From: Gracilimonas sp964505215 | GTDB taxonomy: Bacteria > Bacteroidota > Rhodothermia > Balneolales > Balneolaceae | DNA: 64,000 nucleotides | Direction of reading: 5' to 3' | NCBI GenBank assembly: GCA_964505215.1 | Contig: CAZDGU010000003.1 | Span: 268,569 to 332,568, forward strand | Shown here: positions 54,206 to 63,222 of the stretch, piece by piece | How positions within the stretch are numbered: the first letter of the stretch is position 1 | Layout of the letters: every line of letters starts with the position of its first letter | Translations under genes and position numbers: made by a program | The notes under the pieces: model-generated | The model's database searches: none | Told to the model about the DNA's origin: nothing | Seen by the model: the letters and a program-made list of their open reading frames with translations, nothing else

Positions 54206-55720
54206 ATGAAGAAAATTTTACTCACCGTATTAGGACTCGCATTTGTATTTCAAGGTTGCGCGCAGCAAAAGGAAAATAATGGTAATACTGAATTTACACT
54301 GGTGGTTTATAATGTAGAAAATCTGTTTGATGCCGACGGTGTAGCCGTTTATAACGATTACAAACCGGAAGATCGGGATGGAAATCCGCAGTACACCAAA
54401 GAGGATGTGCTTACGAAAATCCAACATACGGTGCAGGTTTTGCAGCAGTATAATAACGGGAAAGGTCCCGATGTAATTTCGATGGTAGAAATGGAAAGCG
54501 ACTTCACCCCAAGCAAGGAGTATTCTGTTTCAGAGTTTATCAGTAAATACGAGTTGGTTCCGCTGGAAGACATGCTGGGCGATGGTTTTAATGACGAAAT
54601 TGCCGATTTGCCCTCCGGGCTGCTGCTGTTAAAAGGCATGCACGATGCCGGATTGTGGCCTTATTCTATGGCTGTTGGCAAGAGTGAGTTGAACAGTAAA
54701 GGCGAACCCGAAACGGTGCAAAAAACGGTGATTTATTCTCGTTTCCCGATTCAGGATGAAAAAACGAAAACGCATACGTTGCATCGCGCCCGTCCGATTC
54801 TGGAAACCTGGATTGATGTAAACGGTGCCGATTTAGTAGTGTTCAGTAATCACTGGAAATCGGGAGCGAGTTCGGCCGAAATGGAGCAAATTAGATTGCA
54901 AAATGCGGAGGTGCTTCGAAAAAGGCTGGATGAATTGTTGAATGAAAATCCTGATTTAGATATTGTTTTAGCGGGCGATTTTAACAGCGATTACAACCAA
55001 AGTCACCGCTACGATTTTGAGAAAACGGCCGTCAACGATGTGCTGCTTTCGGTGGGAGATGAAGAAAAAATAGCCGGAGGAAATGCCAAAGAGGTTTATA
55101 ATTTATGGTATGAACTTCCGCTAAATCGGCGCGGCTCTGACACTTATCGTGGAAAATGGGGAACGCTGATGCAGGTTATGATTTCCTCGGGTATGTATGA
55201 TGACAAAGGCGTGCAGTATGTGGATAATTCGTTTGAAGTGGGAGATTTTGGCTTCAACACCTACAGCACTTCGGGCGAGCCCAAGCGGTGGAGTTCTGCC
55301 TTTTCGGGCAGCGGCTATTCCGATCATCTTCCTATTTCCATGAAGTTCAGAATGGCAAAGCCGGATGTGGAATACACCAACTTTTCAGTGAATGACGACA
55401 GCGCCTGGCAGCCGATTGAAGTGAGCTATACGTTGCCAACGGAATTCATAACGGAAGAGGAATTTTTAGCTGAAGATCCACGCCAACAGCCTCACTTTTT
55501 TGACCAATATGTCAACGCCACGGCTACGGTTACTGAAGATTATAATTTTGTGGTGGGCGATATCACTTTTGATGTGTACACGCCATCGTTCCGACTTAAT
55601 TCGGTGTTGAAAGAAGTGGCCGGAACGGAACACGAAATTGAATTTTATGGAAGACTGTCGAAATACAGAGGTAACTGGCAGTTTATAGTGGAAAGTCCTG
55701 ATTTTATTATCAAACCATAA
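54206..55720 (+). CDS. Endonuclease/exonuclease/phosphatase family lipoprotein
   Basis: A 504-residue lipoprotein (signal with FVFQGC, C18). The N-terminal two-thirds is an EEP fold: VVYNVENLFD, MVEMESD, VFSNHWKSG, LAGDFNSDYN and the terminal SDHLPISMKF, which carry the acid and His residues of the DNase I/synaptojanin-like active site. The last ~130 residues form an extra beta-rich domain. Secreted EEP proteins hydrolyse DNA, RNA or phosphoesters; phosphate scavenging is plausible but unproven. Confidence 0.88.
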   Translation: MKKILLTVLGLAFVFQGCAQQKENNGNTEFTLVVYNVENLFDADGVAVYNDYKPEDRDGNPQYTKEDVLTKIQHTVQVLQQYNNGKGPDVISMVEMESDFTPSKEYSVSEFISKYELVPLEDMLGDGFNDEIADLPSGLLLLKGMHDAGLWPYSMAVGKSELNSKGEPETVQKTVIYSRFPIQDEKTKTHTLHRARPILETWIDVNGADLVVFSNHWKSGASSAEMEQIRLQNAEVLRKRLDELLNENPDLDIVLAGDFNSDYNQSHRYDFEKTAVNDVLLSVGDEEKIAGGNAKEVYNLWYELPLNRRGSDTYRGKWGTLMQVMISSGMYDDKGVQYVDNSFEVGDFGFNTYSTSGEPKRWSSAFSGSGYSDHLPISMKFRMAKPDVEYTNFSVNDDSAWQPIEVSYTLPTEFITEEEFLAEDPRQQPHFFDQYVNATATVTEDYNFVVGDITFDVYTPSFRLNSVLKEVAGTEHEIEFYGRLSKYRGNWQFIVESPDFIIKP

Positions 55721-55729
55721 GCTGTTTTT

Positions 55730-56386
55730 ATGATTTTAGCCATTGAAACATCCACACACATTTGTTCGGTAGCCTTTCAAAATTCGGATGGCAGCGTTTA
55801 TGAAAAACGAACCGAACGGAAAGGTTCACATTCCGAGCTCTTGTTTATTTTTATTAGAGAACTGATGGATGAGCATTCTTTTGGAATGAATGAATTAGAT
55901 GCGGTGCTGGTGAGCACGGGCCCGGGTTCTTATACCGGTCTTCGGATTGCAGCCAGTGCGGTAAAAGGAATGTTATTTGGTACTTCGGTTGATGTTTATG
56001 CCGCTGATACGCTGGCCGGTTTTGCGGAAGCCGCCGAAGCGGGAATCGTACATGCGGTAATTAACGCCCGAAGAAAGCATCTGTATCATCAAAAATTTGA
56101 AAAGAATGAAGGATTGGTGGCTCAAACAGAAGCTCAAATTATGGAGCTGACCGCTATTAATGCTCAACTTCTCCCCAAAGAACAGATTATTGGAACGGGA
56201 ATTGACCGCCTGGATGCCGAGAAGCTGGGTGAACTTGAGGTTTTGGATGAATCACACATTTCAGCCAAAAATTTATTAGCCTTGTTCGAGAGTTCATCCA
56301 AAGACTCATTTTTCAAAAAGACAACCCCGGAAGCGCTGGAATCGAATTACTTGACAAGCAGTCAGGTAAATAACACGTCGGTTTGA
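55730..56386 (+). CDS. tsaB: tRNA threonylcarbamoyladenosine biosynthesis protein TsaB
   Basis: TsaB is a scaffold partner of TsaD in making t6A at tRNA position 37. The 218-residue ASKHA-fold protein shows MILAIETSTHICSVAF, SELLFIFIRELM, and VSTGPGSYTGLRIAASAVKGM. It starts 9 nt after the EEP lipoprotein gene. Length is at the lower end for the family (about 220-230), as usual for TsaB. Confidence 0.92.
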   Translation: MILAIETSTHICSVAFQNSDGSVYEKRTERKGSHSELLFIFIRELMDEHSFGMNELDAVLVSTGPGSYTGLRIAASAVKGMLFGTSVDVYAADTLAGFAEAAEAGIVHAVINARRKHLYHQKFEKNEGLVAQTEAQIMELTAINAQLLPKEQIIGTGIDRLDAEKLGELEVLDESHISAKNLLALFESSSKDSFFKKTTPEALESNYLTSSQVNNTSV

Positions 56387-56495
56387 ATGACTTTAAGAAA
56401 TGCTTCACGGGAATTAACTTCATCATAAAACAGATTCAGAATTAACGGTCAGAATCTTTATTTTACGGTTCTGAAAAATTCACAAATTACAGCTT

Positions 56496-57341
56496 ATGTC
56501 CTGGTTTAAAAGAAAAGACGACAACATTCAAACCAACACCAAAAAGGAAATGCCGGAAGGGGTTTGGATTAAAGTTCCAACTACCGGCGAAACTATCCAC
56601 AAGCGAGAGCTGGAAGATAATCTCTGGGTAGATCCGCTGAGTGGCTATCATTTCAGAATAGGGAGCGAGCAGTATTTTGAAATTATTTTTGATGATGGAA
56701 AATTCAAAGAATTAGGTCAGGAAATTCAGCCTGTTGATCCGCTTGAGTTCGAAGATCGCAAAAAGTATAAAGACCGCCTGGAGCAATATCAGAACAAAAC
56801 CGGTTTAAGTGATGCCGCGCGCGTTGGCGTTGGCAAAATGAATAAGTTGGATCTAGTAGTGGCCTGTATGGATTTTTCCTTTATTGGCGGAAGCATGGGT
56901 TCGGTAGTAGGCGAGCGTTTGGGAATTGCCATTGATTACGCAAGAGAGCATAAAACACCGCTGATGATTATCTCGCAAACAGGCGGTGCCCGGATGATGG
57001 AAAGCGTGCTTAGCCTGATGCAAATGGCCAAAACATCGGCCAAACTTGCCCGGCTCGATGAAGCCGGCGTTCCCTATATTTCGTTTATGACCGACCCCAC
57101 AACCGGCGGCGTTACGGCCAGTTATGCCATGCTGGGAGATTTCAATATTGCTGAACCCGGCGCGTTAATTGGTTTTGCTGGTCCACGCGTGATTCGCCAA
57201 ACCATTGGGCGCGATTTGCCGGAAGGATTTCAAACCTCCGAATACTTGCTGGAACACGGCTTTTTAGATTTTATCGTTCCCCGAACGGAACTCAAGGCTA
57301 AGCTCACAAAACTGCTGAAGCTGGTTCTTCAAAAGAAATAA
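56496..57341 (+). CDS. accD: Acetyl-CoA carboxylase carboxyltransferase subunit beta, no Zn-finger cysteines
   Basis: AccD with AccA transfers CO2 from biotin to acetyl-CoA in fatty acid synthesis. The 281-residue product aligns along its length (MSWFKRK start, PEGVWIK, VACMDFSFIGGSMGSVVGERL, SQTGGARMMESVLSLMQMAKTSA, DPTTGGVTASYAMLGD, GFAGPRVIRQTI). In the N-terminal region where AccD normally holds a CxxC..CxxC zinc ribbon, residues 27, 30, 46 and 49 are V, T, D and S, so no zinc site is left. Everything else is normal. accA is not in the window. A terminator follows at 57361-57388. Confidence 0.92.
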   Translation: MSWFKRKDDNIQTNTKKEMPEGVWIKVPTTGETIHKRELEDNLWVDPLSGYHFRIGSEQYFEIIFDDGKFKELGQEIQPVDPLEFEDRKKYKDRLEQYQNKTGLSDAARVGVGKMNKLDLVVACMDFSFIGGSMGSVVGERLGIAIDYAREHKTPLMIISQTGGARMMESVLSLMQMAKTSAKLARLDEAGVPYISFMTDPTTGGVTASYAMLGDFNIAEPGALIGFAGPRVIRQTIGRDLPEGFQTSEYLLEHGFLDFIVPRTELKAKLTKLLKLVLQKK

Positions 57342-57360
57342 ACACAACGTATCAATCCCG

Positions 57361-57388
57361 AAAAGAATGTCAAATATGGCATTCTTTT
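57361..57388 (+). terminator. Rho-independent terminator after accD
   Basis: AAAAGAATG (57361-57369) pairs with CATTCTTTT (57380-57388), loop 10 nt, followed by CTTGTTT. It separates accD from the DPP IV gene. Moderate stem strength. Confidence 0.7.
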
Positions 57389-57403
57389 CTTGTTTAAAAC
57401 TGT

Positions 57404-59584
57404 ATGCAAAAAATGAAGGCTATAAAACTTACTTTTTTATGGATAGTGGCAGCAACTGTTGCTGTGGCTGCCCAAGGCAATAAACCCATTGAATTTGAAC
57501 ATGTTTTTGATGGCACATTTTCACCAAAAGGTGTGCAAAATGTAAGGTGGATGAATGATGGGAATTATTATTCGGCTACCGGCAATAATCAGATTGTCAG
57601 ATTTAATATTGTAAACGGTGAAAAGCAGGTTCTTTTTGACGGTTCAAAATTTAAGAATGCGGCCGGAAATCCTATTCGTGTTCAGGGGTATCAGTTTTCT
57701 GCGGATGAGTCTAAACTGCTCATTAAAACCGATGTAGAGCAAATTTGGCGCAGAAGTACCAAAGAGCATTATTATGTATATGACCGCGAAAAAGATGAGC
57801 TGACGAAGCTCACACAGTCTGAGGAAAAGCAGCAGTATGCCGAGCTTTCTCCGGCGGGAGATCGCGCGGCTTTTGTGCGAAATAACGATTTGGTTTGGGT
57901 TGATTTAAAAACCGGTGAGGAAACTCAAATCACCAATGATGGCGAATTCAACAAAAAAATAAACGGTGCGGCCGACTGGGTGTATGAAGAAGAATTTGGC
58001 TTTGCAAAAGCCTGGTTTTGGTCGCCGGAAGGAGACAGAATCGCTTTTTACAGTTTTAATGAGGAACGGGTAAAACAGTTTTTTATGACCGATTGGGGAA
58101 GTTTATATCCCGGCCAGGTGAAGTTCAAATATCCCAAAGCCGGTGAGCAAAATTCCATTGTTTCCATTCACGTATATGATCTGGAAAGCAAAAAAACCGT
58201 ACGGATGGATGTTGGGGAGGAAACCGACCAATACATTCCTCGCATAAACTGGACGCGAGATAATAACGTACTGGCTATTCGAAGAATGAACCGCCTGCAA
58301 AACAAGCAGGATTTGCTTTTTGCAGATGTGCAAACCGGTTCAACCCGACTGATTTTATCAGAAGAAAGCGACAGCTGGCTTGATGTGCACGACGACTTAT
58401 ATTTTCTGGAAAATGGCGAGCAGTTCATCACCACAAGTGATAAGAGCGGGTATAATCACGTTTACCTTTATAATATGGAAGGGAAGCAGCTGGAGCAGGT
58501 AACGCAGGGGAATTGGGATGTAACCCAGCTAATTGGACACAATGAGCGTACCTACAGGGTGTTTTATGTGAGTGCGGAAGAATCTCCACTTCAGCGACAT
58601 TTGTACAGCGTGCGTATTGACGGCAAGAAAAAGAAAAAGCTTACCAAGCAGGAAGGCTGGCACAGCATCAATATGAGCAGAGATTTCAAATATTATATAA
58701 ATACCTATTCCGATTATGATACGCCGCCTGTAATTAGCCTGCACCGGAATAATGGCAAGCAGGTGCGCATGCTGGAGGATAATGCGGAGCTGCGAAAAAG
58801 GCTGAAGGAGTATCGGTTCATACCAAAAGAATTTAAAAAGTTTACGGTGAATGGCGCCGAGCTAAACGGCTATGTGTTGAAGCCGGCTGATTTCAATTCA
58901 ACCCAAAAATATCCGGTGTTGATTTACGTGTATGGCGGCCCGGGAAGCCAAACGGTGACGCGCGCTTTTGAAGGCGGACAGCGTGGCATGTGGCACCAAT
59001 ATTTAGCCAATAAAGGCTATTTAGTAGTTTCAGTGGATAACCGCGGAACCGGCGCCCGGGGCAGTGCGTTCAAAAAGCAGGTATATAAAAAATTAGGACA
59101 GTTAGAAACAGCCGATCAAATAGCGGTTGCAGAAGAGCTGGCCAAAAAGCCGTATGTAGATGCCGGGCGAATTGGAATTTGGGGATGGAGCTATGGTGGC
59201 TATATGTCGTCTTTGGCGCTGGCTGAAGGAAACAATGTTTTTAGCACGGCCATTGCGGTTGCACCGGTAACCAGCTGGAAATTTTACGATACCATTTACA
59301 CCGAGCGCTACATGCAAACGCCTCAGCTGAATCCGGAAGGATACAGAAAAGGAGCGCCTCTTGCGAAAGCAGATCAAATTGAAGGAAATTACTTGTTAAT
59401 TCATGGTACATCTGACGACAATGTACATTTTCAAAATGCGGTTGAAATGATAGACGCTTTGATTGAAGCAGATGTGGATTTTGAAATGATGATGTACCCA
59501 AATAGAAATCATGGTATTTACGGAAATAATGCACGGGAGCATTTATATAGGCTGATGACAGACTTTGTGTTTGAAAATCTCTGA
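57404..59584 (+). CDS. S9 family peptidase, dipeptidyl peptidase IV type
   Basis: A 726-residue secreted serine peptidase that removes X-Pro dipeptides. A signal peptide (hydrophobic to about residue 22, VAVAAQG cleavage) precedes the N-terminal beta-propeller with the double-Glu motif DWVYEEEFG (E195-E197) that binds the substrate N-terminus. The catalytic domain has S596 in GWSYGGY, D671 or D672 in GTSDDNV, and H703 in NRNHGIYG. All triad members are present, and it probably acts in the periplasm. Confidence 0.95.
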   Translation: MQKMKAIKLTFLWIVAATVAVAAQGNKPIEFEHVFDGTFSPKGVQNVRWMNDGNYYSATGNNQIVRFNIVNGEKQVLFDGSKFKNAAGNPIRVQGYQFSADESKLLIKTDVEQIWRRSTKEHYYVYDREKDELTKLTQSEEKQQYAELSPAGDRAAFVRNNDLVWVDLKTGEETQITNDGEFNKKINGAADWVYEEEFGFAKAWFWSPEGDRIAFYSFNEERVKQFFMTDWGSLYPGQVKFKYPKAGEQNSIVSIHVYDLESKKTVRMDVGEETDQYIPRINWTRDNNVLAIRRMNRLQNKQDLLFADVQTGSTRLILSEESDSWLDVHDDLYFLENGEQFITTSDKSGYNHVYLYNMEGKQLEQVTQGNWDVTQLIGHNERTYRVFYVSAEESPLQRHLYSVRIDGKKKKKLTKQEGWHSINMSRDFKYYINTYSDYDTPPVISLHRNNGKQVRMLEDNAELRKRLKEYRFIPKEFKKFTVNGAELNGYVLKPADFNSTQKYPVLIYVYGGPGSQTVTRAFEGGQRGMWHQYLANKGYLVVSVDNRGTGARGSAFKKQVYKKLGQLETADQIAVAEELAKKPYVDAGRIGIWGWSYGGYMSSLALAEGNNVFSTAIAVAPVTSWKFYDTIYTERYMQTPQLNPEGYRKGAPLAKADQIEGNYLLIHGTSDDNVHFQNAVEMIDALIEADVDFEMMMYPNRNHGIYGNNAREHLYRLMTDFVFENL

Positions 59585-59669
59585 TTGGATATTGCTCTGC
59601 GACCAAAACTCATTCATTGTACCCAATACTTACTCTTAGGTAGCTAAGAAACCTTAATAGTTATTACTT

Positions 59670-60665
59670 ATGCGCTTTGCTGATTACGCTAAAATTTATG
59701 TAACTGCCGGAAAAGGAGGGGACGGTTCGGTTCACTTCCGCAGAGAAAAGTATGTTCCAAAAGGCGGTCCCGATGGCGGCGACGGCGGAAAAGGGGGAGA
59801 TGTTGTATTAGTTGGAAACGAACAGCTGAATACCATTTTAGATTTACGCTATCGCAAATATGTAAAAGCCGAGCATGGCGAAAATGGCGCAAAAAGTAAG
59901 CGCTCCGGAGCAGCAGGCGCCGATGAGATACTGGAAGTCCCTCTTGGAACCGTAGCCTTTGATGCCGAAACCAAAGAGCGATTGGGAGAAATATCCGAAC
60001 ACGGACAAAAGCTGGTCATTGCCGAAGGCGGTAAGGGCGGCTTGGGAAACTGGCATTTCCGAAGTTCTACCAATCAAACCCCACAGTACGCACAGCATGG
60101 CAAAGCCGGCGAAGAACGAGTGGTTGAATTAGAGCTTAAGCTGATTGCCGATGTCGGCTTGGTGGGCTTTCCTAATGCCGGGAAAAGCACGTTACTCTCC
60201 GCTTTATCGCAGGCCAAGCCCAAAATTGCGGATTATCCATTTACCACTCTTGAGCCTAATCTTGGTGTGGTCCAGTTTTCGGATTTCCGCAGCTTTGTGA
60301 TGGCCGATATCCCGGGAATTATTGAAGAAGCTCATGAAGGAAAAGGCCTGGGAATTCAGTTTTTACGCCATATTGAACGCAATAATGTGCTGTTGTTTAT
60401 GGTGAGTGCCATGTCGGATGTGGAATATGAATATCAGGCATTACTAAACGAGCTGAAAGCCTATCGGAAAGACTTACTGGACAAGCCCCGCATTTTGGCT
60501 ATCACAAAAATGGATTTGAAAGAAGGGTACAAGTTAGACAAAGAATTTCATTTTGATGATGAAATTTCCGTTATTCCTATTTCTTCAGCTACGGGCTTCG
60601 GTATTGAGGAGCTGAGAGAGAAAATATGGGAATACATTCAGCATGAAAAAGAATCAGAAACTTAG
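59670..60665 (+). CDS. obgE: GTPase ObgE/CgtA
   Basis: A ribosome-assembly GTPase of 331 residues. The glycine-rich Obg fold occupies residues 1-155 (AGKGGDGSVHFRREKYVPKG, GNGG-type repeats), then the G domain has G1 GFPNAGKS (166-173), switch TTLEPNLGVV, G3 DIPGII, and G4 TKMD. It lacks the ~60-residue C-terminal OCT domain of longer Obg proteins, which is common outside Firmicutes. It overlaps dprA by 23 bp. Confidence 0.95.
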   Translation: MRFADYAKIYVTAGKGGDGSVHFRREKYVPKGGPDGGDGGKGGDVVLVGNEQLNTILDLRYRKYVKAEHGENGAKSKRSGAAGADEILEVPLGTVAFDAETKERLGEISEHGQKLVIAEGGKGGLGNWHFRSSTNQTPQYAQHGKAGEERVVELELKLIADVGLVGFPNAGKSTLLSALSQAKPKIADYPFTTLEPNLGVVQFSDFRSFVMADIPGIIEEAHEGKGLGIQFLRHIERNNVLLFMVSAMSDVEYEYQALLNELKAYRKDLLDKPRILAITKMDLKEGYKLDKEFHFDDEISVIPISSATGFGIEELREKIWEYIQHEKESET

Positions 60666-61758
60666 GGTACTGGTAGCATTAAGTATAATTCCGGGCTTTG
60701 GCAGCCGTCGGGTAAAAGAGTTGCTTAAGCACATCGAAGAGCCGGAAGAAATTTTCAACACCGGAAAGCGAGCGCTTCGAACCATAGAAGGTATTGGGGA
60801 GGCATCCGCACTTTCCATTTTGTCTTTCAAAAACTGGGAAAAGGTTGACGCCATTATAGCCGAGACCGAAAATAAAGGCATTAAGCTTGTTACTCTGACC
60901 GATCCCGACTATCCGGAATTACTGAAGCAAATTTACGATCCTCCTGTTTTGTTTTGGATGAAAGGAAATCCCGAAGCACTTTCGCAGCCGGGCGTGGCTG
61001 TGGTGGGAACGCGAAATGCCTCGCCTTACGGACGTAAAATGGCAACAAAACTTACGGGCGAGCTGGCTGATAAGGGATTGTCTATTTTCAGCGGATTAGC
61101 CTACGGAATTGATGCCATTGCACACCGCACCGCTATAGAACATAATGCGCCAACAGTTGCTGTTCTGGGGTCGGGGATTGATAACCTGTATCCTCAAAAA
61201 CACGCTAAACTTGCCAATGATATTATTGCTTCGGGAGGAGCCGTGATTTCAGAATTTCCGTTAGGCACCAATCCCGATGCCGGTAATTTTCCTGTTCGGA
61301 ATCGCATTGTGAGCGGGATGAGCCTGGGAGTATTAGTAGTGGAATCAGGCATTAAAGGCGGAAGCATGATTACGGCAGATTTGGGCTTAAATCAAAACCG
61401 GGAAGTGTTTGCGGTGCCACATCCGCTGGGAAGTCCATCGGGTACCGGATGTAATTACCTTATCAAACGGGGAGCGGCAAAGCTGGTGCAAACCGTAGAT
61501 GATATTCTGGTTGAGCTTCCCATAGCTCACAATGAAGTGCAGGAGCCGGAAGACATAAAAAAGGTAAACTGGCGCGAGCTAAATCTGGAAGAACATGCAG
61601 CTAAAGTGTGCGAAATGTTAGAAAAACAAGCCTTCCAAATAGACGATTTAAGTGAAAAAACAGGCATCGCCACCGGCAACCTGCTGGTAACCCTGCTCCA
61701 GCTCGAAATGGATGGCATAGTTCAACAAAAAGCCGGAAAAGTCTTCGAGCTGAAATAG
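60643..61758 (+). CDS. dprA: DNA processing protein DprA
   Basis: DprA loads RecA on incoming single strands in natural transformation. The 371-residue product has an N-terminal helix-hairpin-helix-like part (IPGFGSRRVKELLKHIEEPEE) and the Rossmann domain (AVVGTRNASPYGRKMA, IFSGLAYGIDAIAHRTAIE, VLGSGIDNLYPQKHAKL, EFPLGTNPDAGNFPVRNRI). A C-terminal winged-helix domain follows (LSEKTGIATGNLLVTLLQLEMDG in two helices). Its start lies inside obgE, which suggests translational coupling. Confidence 0.95.
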   Translation: MKKNQKLRVLVALSIIPGFGSRRVKELLKHIEEPEEIFNTGKRALRTIEGIGEASALSILSFKNWEKVDAIIAETENKGIKLVTLTDPDYPELLKQIYDPPVLFWMKGNPEALSQPGVAVVGTRNASPYGRKMATKLTGELADKGLSIFSGLAYGIDAIAHRTAIEHNAPTVAVLGSGIDNLYPQKHAKLANDIIASGGAVISEFPLGTNPDAGNFPVRNRIVSGMSLGVLVVESGIKGGSMITADLGLNQNREVFAVPHPLGSPSGTGCNYLIKRGAAKLVQTVDDILVELPIAHNEVQEPEDIKKVNWRELNLEEHAAKVCEMLEKQAFQIDDLSEKTGIATGNLLVTLLQLEMDGIVQQKAGKVFELK

Positions 61759-61771
61759 AAAAGCCCTGTAA

Positions 61772-62080
61772 TTCACACACAGACGTTGTTCCAGATCCCA
61801 AACACATTCCCGAGACTGCCACGTCGTGTATTCTTTTGGTTTGGCAACCAAAAGAATACCACTTCTCGCAGAAGAAATCCTTTGCGAGGCGCTACCGTGT
61901 AAAAACCACGCCTGTTAAATCAATCGTCGAAGCAATCTCGGGAATATGGCAGCTAACTGCATCAGCGAAACCATGTGAGTAGCACTAACATCTCAAGCAC
62001 CCACCGCCAACACCTCTCGCAATTTATTCAACGAGGTGTTGAATAAATTGCCCTCTCCTCAAGGAGAGACTTACATTTGG
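61772..62080. repeat. 309-bp direct repeat, left copy (R1)
   Basis: It matches 62882-63190 at every position but one (A62031 versus G63141), with no gaps. It holds a perfect 14-bp stem GTATTCTTTTGGTT/AACCAAAAGAATAC (61828-61841, 61846-61859) and, at its right end, the first two hairpins of the multi-hairpin element. It starts 13 nt after dprA ends. No credible gene lies in it. Minus-strand frames starting MVAKPKEYTTW recur in both copies only because the DNA is repeated. Confidence 0.95.
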
Positions 62081-62190
62081 GTGATAATAAAGTATAAGTT
62101 GGCTAAAGCCATCACTTCCAGAAACGTCCAAGAAAAGTCCTTCCTCGAGGAAGGTGCCATGCGCAGCCCGCTGCGCATGCGGAAGGTGTT
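62007..62190. repeat. Multi-hairpin element, copy B
   Basis: Ends CCAACACCT (62007-62015) and AGGTGTTGG (62184-62192) are inverted. Inside are GCAATTTATTCAAC/GTTGAATAAATTGC (62019-62032, 62038-62051) and CTCTCCT/AGGAGAG (62053-62068). A third stem, GTGAT/ATCAC, encloses GGC-TAAA-GCC near 62081-62115. CCTTCCTCGAGGAAGG (62139-62154) and CATGCGCAGC/GCTGCGCATG (62158-62179) complete it. The first part lies in R1, the rest extends beyond it. Confidence 0.85.
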
Positions 62191-62347
62191 GGTGGATATA
62201 GGCAGTACTGTAATTCCATGTATTCATTAGCCCTGTTTGGGAAACATCAAAGCTACGATAAACTTGCAGAACTTGTCTCAATTAGATACTTTAGGAACGT
62301 GATAAACTCAATGTGGAAGTTTAGAATATCTCAGAAAGAAGAGTACC

Positions 62348-62524
62348 ATGGATGAGAAAAATATAAAGGATAAATTACCTGAAAATCGTTTTACAACGCC
62401 ATTTATTTTGTCAGAGAGTGAATTTAAAAAAGAAATCATAAAAGCAGAAAAAGGTCCTTTTGATACGGTTCAGGAGTCAATGAAAGAATTTGAAACGTGG
62501 CTGGAAAAAAGAAACGAGAAGTAG
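62348..62524 (+). CDS. Putative antitoxin of a ParE/RelE-type module
   Basis: A 58-residue charged helical protein (MDEKNIKDKLPENRFTTPF start, tail SMKEFETWLEKRNEK). It is too short for common gene callers. Its last 28 bp overlap the start of a ParE/RelE-type toxin gene on the same strand, the usual antitoxin-first layout. The small Glu/Lys-rich composition with a helical C-terminus fits an antitoxin. I do not recognise a specific DNA-binding family. Confidence 0.72.
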   Translation: MDEKNIKDKLPENRFTTPFILSESEFKKEIIKAEKGPFDTVQESMKEFETWLEKRNEK

Positions 62525-62832
62525 CTGTATCGAAACAGTTTACGGAAGATCTTAAATCGGTTTATGTGTATGGGGAAGAGGTTTTCGGGGCTGCCGCAGC
62601 TAAAAGCTTTGTAGCTGAAATATATAGTAAAATTTGGAGCTTAGATGAAACCTGGAGGCACCACCCGGAATGCCGGCATCTTCAAACTAAGGATAAGCGC
62701 TATCGTAATATTATTTTAGGTTCTTATCTGATTATATACAGAGTGAAAAAAGAATTTATATTAGTTTTAAGAATACTCCATGGGCGCTCCAGTATCACTA
62801 AAATAAAAGGTGCTCGAAAAGTCCAAAAATAG
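62497..62832 (+). CDS. ParE/RelE superfamily toxin
   Basis: A 111-residue basic protein of the ParE/RelE fold: VSKQFTEDLKSVYVYGEEVFG (first helices), SLDETWRHHPECRHLQTKDKRYRN, then the beta strands IILGSYLIIYRVKKEFILVLRILHGRS. It would poison gyrase (ParE) or cleave ribosomal mRNA (RelE), and sequence alone does not decide which. The start is GTG 62497, overlapping the antitoxin by 28 bp. The pair lies between the 309-bp direct repeats R1 and R2. Confidence 0.85.
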   Translation: MAGKKKREVAVSKQFTEDLKSVYVYGEEVFGAAAAKSFVAEIYSKIWSLDETWRHHPECRHLQTKDKRYRNIILGSYLIIYRVKKEFILVLRILHGRSSITKIKGARKVQK

Positions 62833-62881
62833 AAGCGGGATTGGAATACTCAAAAATACAGCCGTTAGAAACATTCTACAC

Positions 62882-63190
62882 TTCACACACAGACGTTGTT
62901 CCAGATCCCAAACACATTCCCGAGACTGCCACGTCGTGTATTCTTTTGGTTTGGCAACCAAAAGAATACCACTTCTCGCAGAAGAAATCCTTTGCGAGGC
63001 GCTACCGTGTAAAAACCACGCCTGTTAAATCAATCGTCGAAGCAATCTCGGGAATATGGCAGCTAACTGCATCAGCGAAACCATGTGAGTAGCACTAACA
63101 TCTCAAGCACCCACCGCCAACACCTCTCGCAATTTATTCAGCGAGGTGTTGAATAAATTGCCCTCTCCTCAAGGAGAGACTTACATTTGG
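62882..63190. repeat. 309-bp direct repeat, right copy (R2)
   Basis: It matches R1 (61772-62080) with one mismatch over 309 bp. It begins about 50 bp after the toxin stop and ends inside the multi-hairpin element (copy C, 63117-63190), which is cut off after the second hairpin. The abrupt end at 63190 marks a recombination or insertion boundary. Confidence 0.95.
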
Positions 63191-63222
63191 ATGAAAATTA
63201 CCACCCACCACCCAACAACAAC

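Noticed and set aside
61648..62961. Two minus-strand frames beginning MVAKPKEYTTW
   Set aside because: They exist in both copies only because the DNA is duplicated, cross a 14-bp palindrome, and have no independent protein evidence.
61772..63190. Integron-like attC cassette array around the toxin-antitoxin pair
   Set aside because: The repeats are 309 bp and near-identical, unlike variable 57-141-bp attC sites. No clear paired GTTRRRY/RYYYAAC ends and no integrase are visible.
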